From: an uncultured Acidimicrobiales bacterium
GTDB lineage: Bacteria > Actinomycetota > Acidimicrobiia > Acidimicrobiales > Iamiaceae
DNA length: 21,529 bases
Direction of reading: 5' to 3'
Assembly: GCA_937926025.1 (NCBI GenBank)
Contig: CALANQ010000378.1
Span: 1 to 21,529, forward strand
The notes beneath the pieces were generated by a model. The model was not told where the DNA came from. It made no database searches and was given only the letters and a program-made list of their open reading frames with translations. Each line of letters starts with the position of its first letter. The first letter of the stretch is position 1. Positions 8,627 to 15,282 of this stretch are shown in pieces. Both the position numbers and the translations under genes were made by a program.

Positions 8627-8631
8627 GGAGG
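8627..8631 (+). promoter_or_regulatory. Ribosome binding site of ftsZ
   Basis: GGAGG at 8627-8631 lies seven bases before the ATG at 8639. It is the clearest Shine-Dalgarno sequence in the division cluster and decides the start of ftsZ over an in-frame TTG at 8597, which would add 14 residues before MAGNPQNYL. Confidence 0.85.
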
Positions 8632-8638
8632 TAGCACC

Positions 8639-9772
8639 ATGGCCGGCAATCCCCAGAACTATCTCGCGGTGATCAAGGTCGTCGGGGTCGGCGGCGGTGG
8701 CGTCAACGCCGTGAACCGCATGATCGACGCCGGACTCAAGGGCGTCGAGTTCATCGCCGTCAACACCGATGCCCAGGCGCTGCTCATGTCCGACGCGGAC
8801 ATCAAGCTCGACATCGGCCGGGAGCTCACCCGCGGCCTCGGCGCCGGCAGCGATCCCGAGGTCGGCCGCCTGGCCGCCGAGGAGCACCGCCAGGAGATCG
8901 AAGAGGTGCTCCAGGGCGCCGACATGGTCTTCATCACCGCCGGCAAGGGCGGTGGCACCGGCACCGGCGCCGCTCCCGTCATCGCGGAGATCGCCAAGGG
9001 CCTCGGGGCCCTCACCATCGGTGTGGTTACCCGCCCGTTCGCCTTCGAGGGGCGCCGTCGCTCGGTCCAGGCCGAGGCCGGCATCCAGAAGCTGAAGGAG
9101 AAGGTCGACACCCAGATCGTCATCCCGAACGACCGGCTGCTCACCGTGTCGAACGAGAAGACCTCGATGATGAACGCCTTCAAGATGGCCGACGAGGTCC
9201 TCCTGCAGGGCGTGCAGGGCATCACCGACCTCATCACCACCCCCGGCGTCATCAACACCGACTTCGCCGACGTGAAGATGATCATGAGCAACGCCGGCTC
9301 CGCCCTCATGGGCATCGGCACCGCCACGGGTGAGGGTCGGGCCCTGAACGCCGCCCGGGGCGCCATCTCCAGCCCGCTGCTGGAGGCGTCCATCGAAGGC
9401 GCCCGCGGCATCCTGCTCTCCATCGCCGGCGGGTCCGACCTCGGCCTGTTCGAGGTCAACGAGGCCGCCGAGGTCATCCACGGCGTGGCCCACCCCGACG
9501 CCAACATCATCTTCGGCACCGTCATCGACGACGAGATGGGCGACGAGGTGCGCGTCACCGTCATCGCCGCCGGCTTCGACCGGTGGGAGGAGAAGACCTC
9601 CCGCCCGCCGCGCCGGGAGTCCCGGGAGGCCGCCTCGGGCGACGCCCCGGCTCGTCCTCCCCGCCCGTCCAGCGCCAGCGACCTCTTCGCCGACTCCGGC
9701 GAGCACCGCATGGGCGATGACGAGGGCCGGGGTGGCGACGACGAGTTCGACGTCCCGTCCTTCCTGAAGTAG
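8639..9772 (+). CDS. ftsZ: Cell division GTPase FtsZ
   Basis: FtsZ is the tubulin-like GTPase that forms the Z-ring at midcell. The 377-residue product has the N-terminal VIKVVGVGGGGVNAVNRM, the tubulin signature GGGTGTG at residues 104-110, and the synergy-loop region DFADVKMIMSNAGSALMGIG. A linker of about 45 residues, rich in charge and proline, leads to the conserved C-terminal peptide DEFDVPSFLK. In Actinobacteria that peptide binds SepF, and sepF lies downstream. The start at 8639 is set by a strong ribosome binding site. ftsZ is set apart from ftsQ by 132 bases and is followed after seven bases by pgeF. Confidence 0.99.
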   Translation: MAGNPQNYLAVIKVVGVGGGGVNAVNRMIDAGLKGVEFIAVNTDAQALLMSDADIKLDIGRELTRGLGAGSDPEVGRLAAEEHRQEIEEVLQGADMVFITAGKGGGTGTGAAPVIAEIAKGLGALTIGVVTRPFAFEGRRRSVQAEAGIQKLKEKVDTQIVIPNDRLLTVSNEKTSMMNAFKMADEVLLQGVQGITDLITTPGVINTDFADVKMIMSNAGSALMGIGTATGEGRALNAARGAISSPLLEASIEGARGILLSIAGGSDLGLFEVNEAAEVIHGVAHPDANIIFGTVIDDEMGDEVRVTVIAAGFDRWEEKTSRPPRRESREAASGDAPARPPRPSSASDLFADSGEHRMGDDEGRGGDDEFDVPSFLK

Positions 9773-9779
9773 CCGGGCC

Positions 9780-10427
9780 GTGACCGGCGAGATCCGGTCG
9801 GTCTTCACCGACGCCCGCCACGGCGACCTGATGGTCCGGACCGATCCGGACGTCCTCGCCGCGCGCCGCGCCGCCATCGCCGACCGCCCGTGGTCGTGGC
9901 TGCGCCAGGTGCACGGCGCGCGGGTCGTCACCGTCGCCGAGCCCGGCCAGCACGCGGGGGAGGAGGCCGACGCGGCGGTGACCGCCGTGCCCGGAGCGGT
10001 GCTGGCCGTCCAGACGGCCGACTGCGCCCCGGTGCTGTTCGAAGGCGACGGCGTCGTGGGTGTCGCCCACGCCGGCTGGCGGGGCCTGGAGGCCGGCGTG
10101 CTGGAGGCCACGGTCGCCGCCATGGCCGACCTGGGCTCGCCGCCGCTGCAGGCCACGCTCGGCCCCTGCATCCGCGCCCGGTGCTACGAGTTCGGCGACG
10201 GCGAGCTCGACCTGGTGGCCGGCCGCTACGGCGACGCCGTCCGCGGCACCACCGCTTGGGGCACGCCGGCCCTCGACGTGGCCGCCGGCATCGCCGAGGC
10301 GTGCCGCCGCCTCGGGGTCCCGCTGGTCGACCAGGGGCTGTGCACCGCCTGCAGCCCCAACCACTGGTCCCACCGGGCTCGTGCGGAGCCGCAGCGGCAG
10401 GCCCTGGTGGCCTGGATCGAGCCGTGA
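9780..10427 (+). CDS. pgeF: Peptidoglycan editing factor PgeF (YfiH / laccase-domain family)
   Basis: Proteins of this family (DUF152, earlier called polyphenol oxidase) are cytoplasmic metal-binding enzymes. The E. coli member removes wrongly incorporated L-serine from UDP-MurNAc precursors. The 215-residue product keeps the three metal ligands: His45 in QVHG, Cys82 in TADCAPVLF and His97 in AHAGWRG. GPCIRARCYEFG follows. Near the C-terminus the usual Ser-x-Arg...Gly-Arg pattern is replaced by WSHRARAEPQRQ, so the end is somewhat divergent. The GTG start lies seven bases after ftsZ with no clear ribosome binding site, suggesting coupling to ftsZ. A gene of this family between ftsZ and yggS is the standard actinobacterial arrangement. 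Confidence 0.9.
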   Translation: MTGEIRSVFTDARHGDLMVRTDPDVLAARRAAIADRPWSWLRQVHGARVVTVAEPGQHAGEEADAAVTAVPGAVLAVQTADCAPVLFEGDGVVGVAHAGWRGLEAGVLEATVAAMADLGSPPLQATLGPCIRARCYEFGDGELDLVAGRYGDAVRGTTAWGTPALDVAAGIAEACRRLGVPLVDQGLCTACSPNHWSHRARAEPQRQALVAWIEP

Positions 10428-10469
10428 CCTCCACCTCAGGTCGCGCCTCCACCTCCACCTCAGGTCGCG
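10428..10469 (+). repeat. Short direct repeat between pgeF and yggS
   Basis: The 18-base sequence CCTCCACCTCAGGTCGCG occurs exactly at 10428-10445 and again at 10452-10469. The period is 24 because the six bases CCTCCA separate the copies. It starts right after the pgeF stop and ends 10 bases before the yggS start. It looks like a recent slippage duplication. Confidence 0.8.
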
Positions 10470-10479
10470 AGGTCCGACG

Positions 10480-11169
10480 GTGAGCGCACCCGAGCCCGAC
10501 GTCCTCCTGGCCCGCGTCGCCAAGGTGCACGACCGGATCGCCGCTGCCGGTGGCGACCCGGAGCAGGTCGCGCTGCTGGCGGTCACCAAGGGGTTCGGAC
10601 CCGAGGTGGCCCTGGCGGCCGCCGCGGCCGGGCTGGTGGACCTGGGGGAGAACTACGCCCAGGAGCTGGTGGCCAAGGCCCCAGTCCTGGCCGACGCCGG
10701 TGCCGACGTGCGGTGGCACGCCATCGGCCGGCTCCAGCGCAACAAGGTCAAGGCCCTGGCGCCCATCGTGGCGCTCTGGCAGACGGTGGACCGCGCCGAC
10801 CTCGGGCGGGAGATCGCCAAGCGGGCCCCCGGTGCTGCGGTGCTGGTGCAGGTCAACGTCTCCGACGAGCCCCAGAAGGGCGGGTGCGCGCCCGGCGACG
10901 CCCCGGACCTGGTGGCCGCCCTGCGCGACGACGGGCTCGAGGTGCGGGGTCTGATGACCGTCGGGCGCACCGGTCCGGCCGACGAGGCCCGCGCCGGGTT
11001 CCGGATGCTGCGGTCGCTCGCCGACGATCTCGACCTCCCCGTGAGGTCGATGGGCATGTCCGGCGACCTCGAGGCCGCCGTCGCCGAGGGCTCCACCATG
11101 GTCCGGGTCGGCTCCGCCCTGTTCGGCCCGAGACCCTCCGTCCCTGGTCCTGCGGCCCGTCAGGGCTAG
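10480..11169 (+). CDS. yggS: YggS/PLPBP-family pyridoxal phosphate homeostasis protein
   Basis: YggS-family proteins are monomeric PLP-binding proteins with the fold type III barrel of alanine racemase; they keep vitamin B6 and amino acid pools balanced and have no known strong catalytic activity. The 229-residue product has the PLP lysine at about residue 37 (LLAVTKGF), the GENYAQEL motif, WHAIGRLQRNKVK, VQVNVSDEPQKGG, and the C-terminal phosphate-binding SMGMSGDLEAAV and GSTMVRVGSALFG. The GTG at 10480 is preceded by GAGG (10469-10472), seven bases upstream. The 24-base-period repeat lies before it. Its place between pgeF and sepF is conserved in Actinobacteria. Confidence 0.93.
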   Translation: MSAPEPDVLLARVAKVHDRIAAAGGDPEQVALLAVTKGFGPEVALAAAAAGLVDLGENYAQELVAKAPVLADAGADVRWHAIGRLQRNKVKALAPIVALWQTVDRADLGREIAKRAPGAAVLVQVNVSDEPQKGGCAPGDAPDLVAALRDDGLEVRGLMTVGRTGPADEARAGFRMLRSLADDLDLPVRSMGMSGDLEAAVAEGSTMVRVGSALFGPRPSVPGPAARQG

Positions 11170-11172
11170 TCT
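11167..11172 (+). promoter_or_regulatory. -10 element of sepF at leaderless spacing
   Basis: TAGTCT, overlapping the yggS stop codon, is followed after seven bases by the sepF ATG. A TANNNT -10 at this distance places the transcription start at or next to the A of the ATG. No Shine-Dalgarno is visible in CACCACC. A clear -35 is not seen. Confidence 0.45.
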
Positions 11173-11179
11173 CACCACC

Positions 11180-11761
11180 ATGTGGCGCAAGGCAATGGTC
11201 TACCTCGGGCTCGGCGATGACGCCGAGTACGACGACTACGGCAGCAACTACGACGACGAGCCCGAGCGCGCCGCCCCCACCACCCGTGAGCGCCCGCCCG
11301 CCCGGACCCAGCCGTCGGTCCCCGCCTCGTCGTACCCCGACGAGCCGTCGGGCATCGGCTCCGTGCGCCCCATCAGCACCCGCGGGGGCGACCCCCGCGA
11401 ACCCGAGATCGGCCAGACCGTCTCGCCCACCGGCGTGGGCCAGGTCCGGCCCCGTCCCCAGGTGGTGCGGCCCATGCCCGTCATGCCCAACGCCAAGCCC
11501 TTCGTCGTCATGCCGACGTCCTTCAACCAAGCCCAGGACGTGGCGGACAAGTACAAGGGCAGCCAGCCGGTCATCATGAACCTCCAGGGCGCCGACCGCG
11601 ACCTGTCCCGGCGCCTGATCGACTTCGCCAGCGGGCTCTGCTACGGCCTGGGCGGCCAGATGGAGCGGGTCGCCAACCAGGTGTACCTGCTCACCCCCAC
11701 CAACGTGGAGGTCTCGCCCGAGGAGCGGCGCCGCCTGCACGAGCGCGGGTACGACACCTGA
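11180..11761 (+). CDS. sepF: Cell division protein SepF
   Basis: SepF bends and anchors FtsZ filaments at the membrane and takes the place of FtsA in Actinobacteria. The 193-residue product starts with a short amphipathic helix-like stretch (MWRKAMVYLGLG), typical of the membrane-binding N-terminus. A proline- and charge-rich linker covers about residues 13-106. The SepF core follows at about 107-181: PFVVMPTSFNQAQDVAD, VIMNLQGADRDLSRRLIDFASGL and VANQVYLLTPTNVEV. The linker is long compared with Bacillus SepF but usual for Actinobacteria. The gene that often lies between sepF and divIVA (a small YggT membrane protein) is missing here; only 56 bases separate them. Confidence 0.95.
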   Translation: MWRKAMVYLGLGDDAEYDDYGSNYDDEPERAAPTTRERPPARTQPSVPASSYPDEPSGIGSVRPISTRGGDPREPEIGQTVSPTGVGQVRPRPQVVRPMPVMPNAKPFVVMPTSFNQAQDVADKYKGSQPVIMNLQGADRDLSRRLIDFASGLCYGLGGQMERVANQVYLLTPTNVEVSPEERRRLHERGYDT

Positions 11762-11805
11762 TCCACCGGTGCCGGCGCGGCGCGGCTCGGCCCGGGGGAC
11801 ACGGG

Positions 11806-11811
11806 TAGGGT
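11806..11811 (+). promoter_or_regulatory. -10 element of divIVA at leaderless spacing
   Basis: TAGGGT is followed after six bases (GGCGCC) by the divIVA ATG at 11818, which would put the transcription start at or near the start codon. The 56-base gap after sepF has no Shine-Dalgarno and no obvious -35. Confidence 0.45.
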
Positions 11812-11817
11812 GGCGCC

Positions 11818-13005
11818 ATGGAGTTGACCCTGAAGCGCCTGCTCGAGAACGCCGAGTTCAAGAAGTACCGAGGGAAGGGCTACGACCCCACCGAGGTCGA
11901 TGACTTCCTCGATCGGGCCACGGCGATGGCGGCCAAGGTCGAGGTGCAGCTCACCCAGGCGCTGGACCAGGCGAAGACCGGCGGTGCCGGTCCGGACCCG
12001 GCGGCCGTGGAGGCCGAGATCGAGCGCCGGGTGGCGGAGCAGGTGGAGGCGCAGGTCGCCGAGCAGGTCGCAGCGGCCAAGGCGGCGACGCCCAGCGGAC
12101 CTTCGGAGGCCGAGACCGCCCAGGAGGCCCAGCGCACCCTGGTGATGGCCCAGCGCACCGCCGACGCCGCCGTCCGCGAGGCCCGCGAGGACGCCGACAA
12201 GCTGCTGGCGGCCGCCAAGGAGCAGGCCGAGACCCTGCTGGCCGATGCCGAGGCCCGAGCCTCGTCCCTCAACGCCGAGAGCGACGAGCGGGCCGCCGCC
12301 AGCAAGGAGGCCGTGGAGGCCGAGGCGGCCGCCGAGCGCCGGGAGGCCCGCCAGCGCCTGGCCGCCGAGATCGGCGAGCTGGAGGGCCTGCGGGAGTCGC
12401 TGCGCAGCGATGTCAGCGTGCTGGAGCGCCACGTGGAGGAGCAGCGGTCGCAGCTCGGGTCCACCCTGGCCGAGCTGCACCAGATCCTCGACGATCCGTC
12501 GGGCTTCCGCCTGGCCCCCGCTCCCGCCCTGAGCGACCCCGACATCCCGGACTTCTCCGACCTCGACGAGCCCGAGCCCGAGGTGGTGGCGCCGGTCACC
12601 GCGGCGGCCCCGGCTGAACCGGTGGTCGAGGATGAGCCCGAACCGGTTGCTGAGGTCGAGGTGGTCGAAGCGGAGGTCGAGGTCGAGCCGGAACCCGAGC
12701 CCGAGCCGGCCCCGCCCGCCTCGCCGGCCCTGTCGTTCGACGAGGTCGACCACGAGGCCCCGGGCATCGAGGATCCCATCGACCCCGGACCGCCCACCGC
12801 ACCGGTCAGCGCCGTCGATCTCGGCCTGCCCGATGATCGGGGCGCCGCCGGCGGCGAGGACGAGGACGCCTTCCTCACCGAGCTGCGCAAGGCCATGGCC
12901 GACGAGGAGCCCCTGGGCCCCCGTGACCTCGGCGACCCGGACCCGGGTGACACCCTCTTCGACGATCCCGACCGGCGCGGCTTCCGGTTCGGTCGGCGGC
13001 GCTGA
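11818..13005 (+). CDS. divIVA: DivIVA-domain coiled-coil polarity/division protein
   Basis: DivIVA (Wag31 in mycobacteria) binds negatively curved membrane at poles and septa and directs cell-wall growth. The 395-residue protein starts with the DivIVA N-terminal domain, in which FKKYRGKGYDPTEVDDFLDRA (residues 14 onward) matches the family block around R-x-GYD-x-x-EVDxFLD. An Ala/Glu/Gln-rich coiled coil runs from about 35 to 230, with a short proline break near 95-100. After about 240 comes an acidic, proline-rich region of repeated Glu-Pro and Val-Glu units (260-305). The protein ends in a basic RRGFRFGRRR tail. It is longer than Bacillus DivIVA, as usual for Actinobacteria. The next ORF begins five bases later. 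Confidence 0.9.
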   Translation: MELTLKRLLENAEFKKYRGKGYDPTEVDDFLDRATAMAAKVEVQLTQALDQAKTGGAGPDPAAVEAEIERRVAEQVEAQVAEQVAAAKAATPSGPSEAETAQEAQRTLVMAQRTADAAVREAREDADKLLAAAKEQAETLLADAEARASSLNAESDERAAASKEAVEAEAAAERREARQRLAAEIGELEGLRESLRSDVSVLERHVEEQRSQLGSTLAELHQILDDPSGFRLAPAPALSDPDIPDFSDLDEPEPEVVAPVTAAAPAEPVVEDEPEPVAEVEVVEAEVEVEPEPEPEPAPPASPALSFDEVDHEAPGIEDPIDPGPPTAPVSAVDLGLPDDRGAAGGEDEDAFLTELRKAMADEEPLGPRDLGDPDPGDTLFDDPDRRGFRFGRRR

Positions 13006-13010
13006 CCTCC

Positions 13011-13619
13011 ATGGCACCACGGGTGGGACCGGCGAAGAAGAAGGCCGCGCCAGCGAAGAAGGCGCCGGCCAAGAAGAAGGCCCCGGCAAAGAAGGCCGCG
13101 CCTGCGAAGAAGGCGCCGGCCAAGAAGGCGGCCCCGGCCAAGAAGGCTGCGCCAGCGAAGAAGGCGCCGGCCAAGAAGGCGGCCCCGGCAAAGAAGGCCG
13201 CGCCTGCGAAGAAGGCCCCGGCAAAGAAGGCCCCCGCCAAGTCGCCGTTCGCGGCGAAGTGGTTGGAGAGCCAGCAGGCCCTGCTGGAGGCCGAGCGGGC
13301 CACCTACCTGCACCAGGCCGAGAGCCTGGAGGCCGAGGCCCGGGACCTGGTGGCGGACTACGAGTCTGGTGACACCCAGTTCGACGAGGAGTCGGGCGAG
13401 GGCGACACGCTCAGCATGGAGCGGGAGCGGGACCTGCAGCTGTCGGCGCAGGCCCGGGCCGCCATCGAGGAGATCGACCACGCGCTGGCCAAGTTCGCGC
13501 TGGGCACCTACGGCATCTGCGAGCAGTCCGACCAGCCCATCCCGAAGGAGCGCCTGGAGGCCATCCCGTGGGCGCGCGAGCGGGTGGAGTTCAAGGTCGG
13601 AGGCTTCGGCCACCGCTAG
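13011..13619 (+). CDS. DksA/TraR-like protein with histone-like Lys/Ala/Pro repeat tail and degenerate zinc finger
   Basis: The C-terminal half (residues 85-202) matches the TraR/DksA family: a coiled segment, then GEGDTLSMERERDLQ and GTYGIC..PIPKERLEAIPWA. DksA-type proteins bind the secondary channel of RNA polymerase. The four-cysteine zinc finger is mostly lost. Cys170 remains, but the other three expected positions hold Ser173, Arg191 and Phe194. Residues 8-77 are a tail of repeated AKKAP/AKKAAP units resembling histone H1 or HupB tails, which suggests DNA or RNA binding. Similar tailed DksA-like proteins stand before lspA in other Actinobacteria. The ATG is five bases after divIVA with no clear ribosome binding site, so translation is probably coupled. 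Binding to RNA polymerase is inferred, not shown. Confidence 0.85.
   Translation: MAPRVGPAKKKAAPAKKAPAKKKAPAKKAAPAKKAPAKKAAPAKKAAPAKKAPAKKAAPAKKAAPAKKAPAKKAPAKSPFAAKWLESQQALLEAERATYLHQAESLEAEARDLVADYESGDTQFDEESGEGDTLSMERERDLQLSAQARAAIEEIDHALAKFALGTYGICEQSDQPIPKERLEAIPWARERVEFKVGGFGHR
13032..13241 (+). repeat. 51-base tandem repeat coding the Lys/Ala/Pro tail
   Basis: Within the DksA-like gene, units starting with GCGAAGAAGG recur at 13053, 13104, 13155 and 13206, an exact 51-base (17-residue) spacing. The last copy is partial. A 21-base related piece (13032-13052) comes before them. Each unit is made of 12-15-base subrepeats coding AKKAP or AKKAAP. The period is a multiple of three, so changes in copy number would keep the frame. 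Confidence 0.85.
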
Positions 13620-13628
13620 GTCGCGCTC

Positions 13629-14246
13629 ATGGTCGACGATCTCCACACCGACGACGACGCCCCGGCCGAGGTGCCGGCGTCCGACGACGACGCCCGCCCG
13701 GACGCGCCCGCCGACGAGGCCGACGCCGCCAGCGAGGCCGAGACCGACGACGCGGCCGGAACCGAGGCGACGACGCCACCTCCTCCTCGCCGGCTCGGCA
13801 TCGTGGCTGCGGTCGCGATCACCGTGCTGGTGGCGGACCAGGCGTCGAAGTGGTGGGCGCTCAACCGGCTGAGCGGCGGCGACATCGTCGACCTGGTCGG
13901 GTCGCTGCGCTTCAACCTCTTCTACAACACCGGCGTCGCGTTCAGCTTGGGCAGCGACAGCGGCCTGGGTCCGTGGATCTCGGTGCTGGCCATCGGCGTG
14001 GTGGTGGCGGTGTCGTTCGGCGCCACCAGCCGCTATCCGCTGGGCGCGGTGGCGTCCGGGCTGATCTCCGGTGGGGCGGTGGGCAACCTGCTGGACCGGG
14101 CCTTCCGGGGCGACGACGGGTTCCTGCACGGTGCGGTCATCGACTTCATCGACCCGCAGTGGTGGCCTGTGTTCAACGTGGCCGACGCGGCCATCGTGGT
14201 GGGGGCGATCCTGCTGGTGATCGCCAGCTTCCGAGTGCCCCAGTGA
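13629..14246 (+). CDS. lspA: Lipoprotein signal peptidase LspA with an acidic N-terminal extension
   Basis: LspA (signal peptidase II) is a four-helix membrane aspartyl protease that cleaves the signal peptide of prolipoproteins. The core starts at about residue 56. Motifs are ADQASKWWA, LFYNTGVAFS, GGAVGNLLDR, and the catalytic aspartates Asp172 (VIDFID) and Asp186 (FNVADAAI). Residues 1-52 are an extra Asp/Glu/Ala-rich segment with no hydrophobic part, so the 205-residue product is about 45 residues longer than usual. The ATG at 13629 lies nine bases after the previous gene. No better internal start codon sits near the core, apart from a GTG already inside the first helix, so the extension is probably translated. 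A GTGA overlap joins it to rluD. Confidence 0.93.
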   Translation: MVDDLHTDDDAPAEVPASDDDARPDAPADEADAASEAETDDAAGTEATTPPPPRRLGIVAAVAITVLVADQASKWWALNRLSGGDIVDLVGSLRFNLFYNTGVAFSLGSDSGLGPWISVLAIGVVVAVSFGATSRYPLGAVASGLISGGAVGNLLDRAFRGDDGFLHGAVIDFIDPQWWPVFNVADAAIVVGAILLVIASFRVPQ

Positions 14247-15172
14247 CCGCCGATCGCACCGTGGTGGTCCCGGTGCCGGAGTCGCTGGTGGGCGAGCGCA
14301 TCGACCGGATCGTGGCCATGGTCACCGACGTCAGCCGCACGGAGGCGGCCCGGCTGGTCACCGAGGGCGCTGTCCGCCTCGATGGCGTCGTGGCCACCCG
14401 GGGCGCCGATCGCCTCACCGATCCGGGGGAGCTCGCCATCGAGCTGGGCGAGGAGGCCGAGGCGTCGGGTCCCGAGCCCGACCCGTCCATCGTGGTGCCG
14501 GCGGTCTACGTCGACGACGACGTGATCGTGGTCGACAAGCCGGCCGACCTGGTGGTGCACCCGGGGGCGGGCCACACCGGCGGCACCCTGGTCAACGGCC
14601 TGCTCGCCGCCTTCCCGGAGATCGCGGGCGTGGGCGACCTGGAGCGGCCGGGCATCGTGCACCGCCTCGATCGGGGCACGTCGGGCCTGCTCATGGTGGC
14701 CCGCAGCGCGGTCGCCTACGAGTCCCTGGTGGAGCAGCTGGCCGATCGCACCGTCGACCGGCAGTACCGCACCATCGTCTGGGGCCACGTGGAGTCCTCC
14801 CGCGGCGTGGTCGACGCCCCCATCGGCCGGTCGCCGAAGCACCCCACGAAGATGGCCGTCACGGAGAAGGGCAAGCCGGCCCGCACCCGCTACGAGGTGG
14901 AGCGCACGTACGACCAGCCGGTGCAGGTGACCGAGCTGGCCTGCCGCCTCGAGACGGGCCGCACCCACCAGATCCGGGTGCACATGGCGGCCATCGGGCA
15001 CTCCGTGGTGGGCGACGACCGCTACCGCGGCGTGCGCCAGTCGCTGCCGTGCCCCCGCCCGTTCCTGCACGCCGAACTGCTGGGCTTCGACCACCCGGTC
15101 ACCGGCGAGCACCTCGAGTTCACCTCGCCCCTCCCCGACGACCTGGTCGCCGTGCGAGCCGGCCTCAGCTGA
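14243..15172 (+). CDS. rluD: RluD-family 23S rRNA pseudouridine synthase
   Basis: The product is a RluA/RluD-family pseudouridine synthase that isomerises uridines in 23S rRNA. The 309-residue protein has an N-terminal S4 RNA-binding domain (residues 16-70: ERIDRIVAMV, SRTEAARLVTEGAVRLDG). The catalytic domain follows, with VVDKPADLVVHPGAGH, HRLDRGTSGLLMVA (catalytic Asp143), LETGRTHQIRVHMA and GDDRYRG. The S4 domain and length favour RluD over RluA, which lacks S4. Exact target uridines cannot be read from sequence. The GTG start overlaps lspA by four bases, and an lspA-rluD pair is widespread in Actinobacteria. Confidence 0.93.
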   Translation: MTADRTVVVPVPESLVGERIDRIVAMVTDVSRTEAARLVTEGAVRLDGVVATRGADRLTDPGELAIELGEEAEASGPEPDPSIVVPAVYVDDDVIVVDKPADLVVHPGAGHTGGTLVNGLLAAFPEIAGVGDLERPGIVHRLDRGTSGLLMVARSAVAYESLVEQLADRTVDRQYRTIVWGHVESSRGVVDAPIGRSPKHPTKMAVTEKGKPARTRYEVERTYDQPVQVTELACRLETGRTHQIRVHMAAIGHSVVGDDRYRGVRQSLPCPRPFLHAELLGFDHPVTGEHLEFTSPLPDDLVAVRAGLS

Positions 15173-15206
15173 GCTCAGCGGACCCCCGCCGGCGTCGGGT
15201 CGCAGA

Positions 15207-15225
15207 GGGCACCGATGCGGTGCCC
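15207..15225. terminator. Hairpin between convergent rluD and the Rrf2 gene
   Basis: GGGCACCG (15207-15214) and CGGTGCCC (15218-15225) are perfectly complementary and leave a three-base loop, ATG. The hairpin lies 35 bases after the rluD stop and 40 bases past the end of the convergent Rrf2 gene. Being symmetrical, it could serve both strands. No T-tract follows on either side, so it is not a classical intrinsic terminator. Such U-less hairpins are common in high-GC Actinobacteria. Confidence 0.55.
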
Positions 15226-15240
15226 GCGTGATCTGGTTCG

Positions 15241-15282
15241 GGGTCGGTCAGGTGACGGGGTCGGTCAGGTGACGGGGTCGGG
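15241..15282 (+). repeat. 17-base tandem repeat at the 3' end of the Rrf2 gene
   Basis: GGGTCGGTCAGGTGACG occurs exactly at 15241-15257 and 15258-15274, followed by a partial third copy, GGGTCGG. The second copy contains the stop codon of the minus-strand Rrf2 gene and the first lies just past it. The duplication therefore doubles the end of the gene without changing the protein. Confidence 0.8.

Noticed and set aside
6791..10171. Very long open frame on the minus strand across murB, ftsQ, ftsZ and pgeF (over 1100 codons)
   Set aside because: It mirrors well-identified plus-strand genes, is made of low-complexity His/Gly/Arg-type residues, and crosses several gene boundaries. This is the usual antisense artefact of high GC at third positions.
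9780..10427. Multicopper laccase
   Set aside because: The laccase label comes from the older family name. The protein is the short DUF152/YfiH type, without cupredoxin domains.
13032..13241. CRISPR-like or intergenic repeat array
   Set aside because: The repeats are in frame inside a coding gene, with no unique spacers, and code a Lys/Ala/Pro tail.
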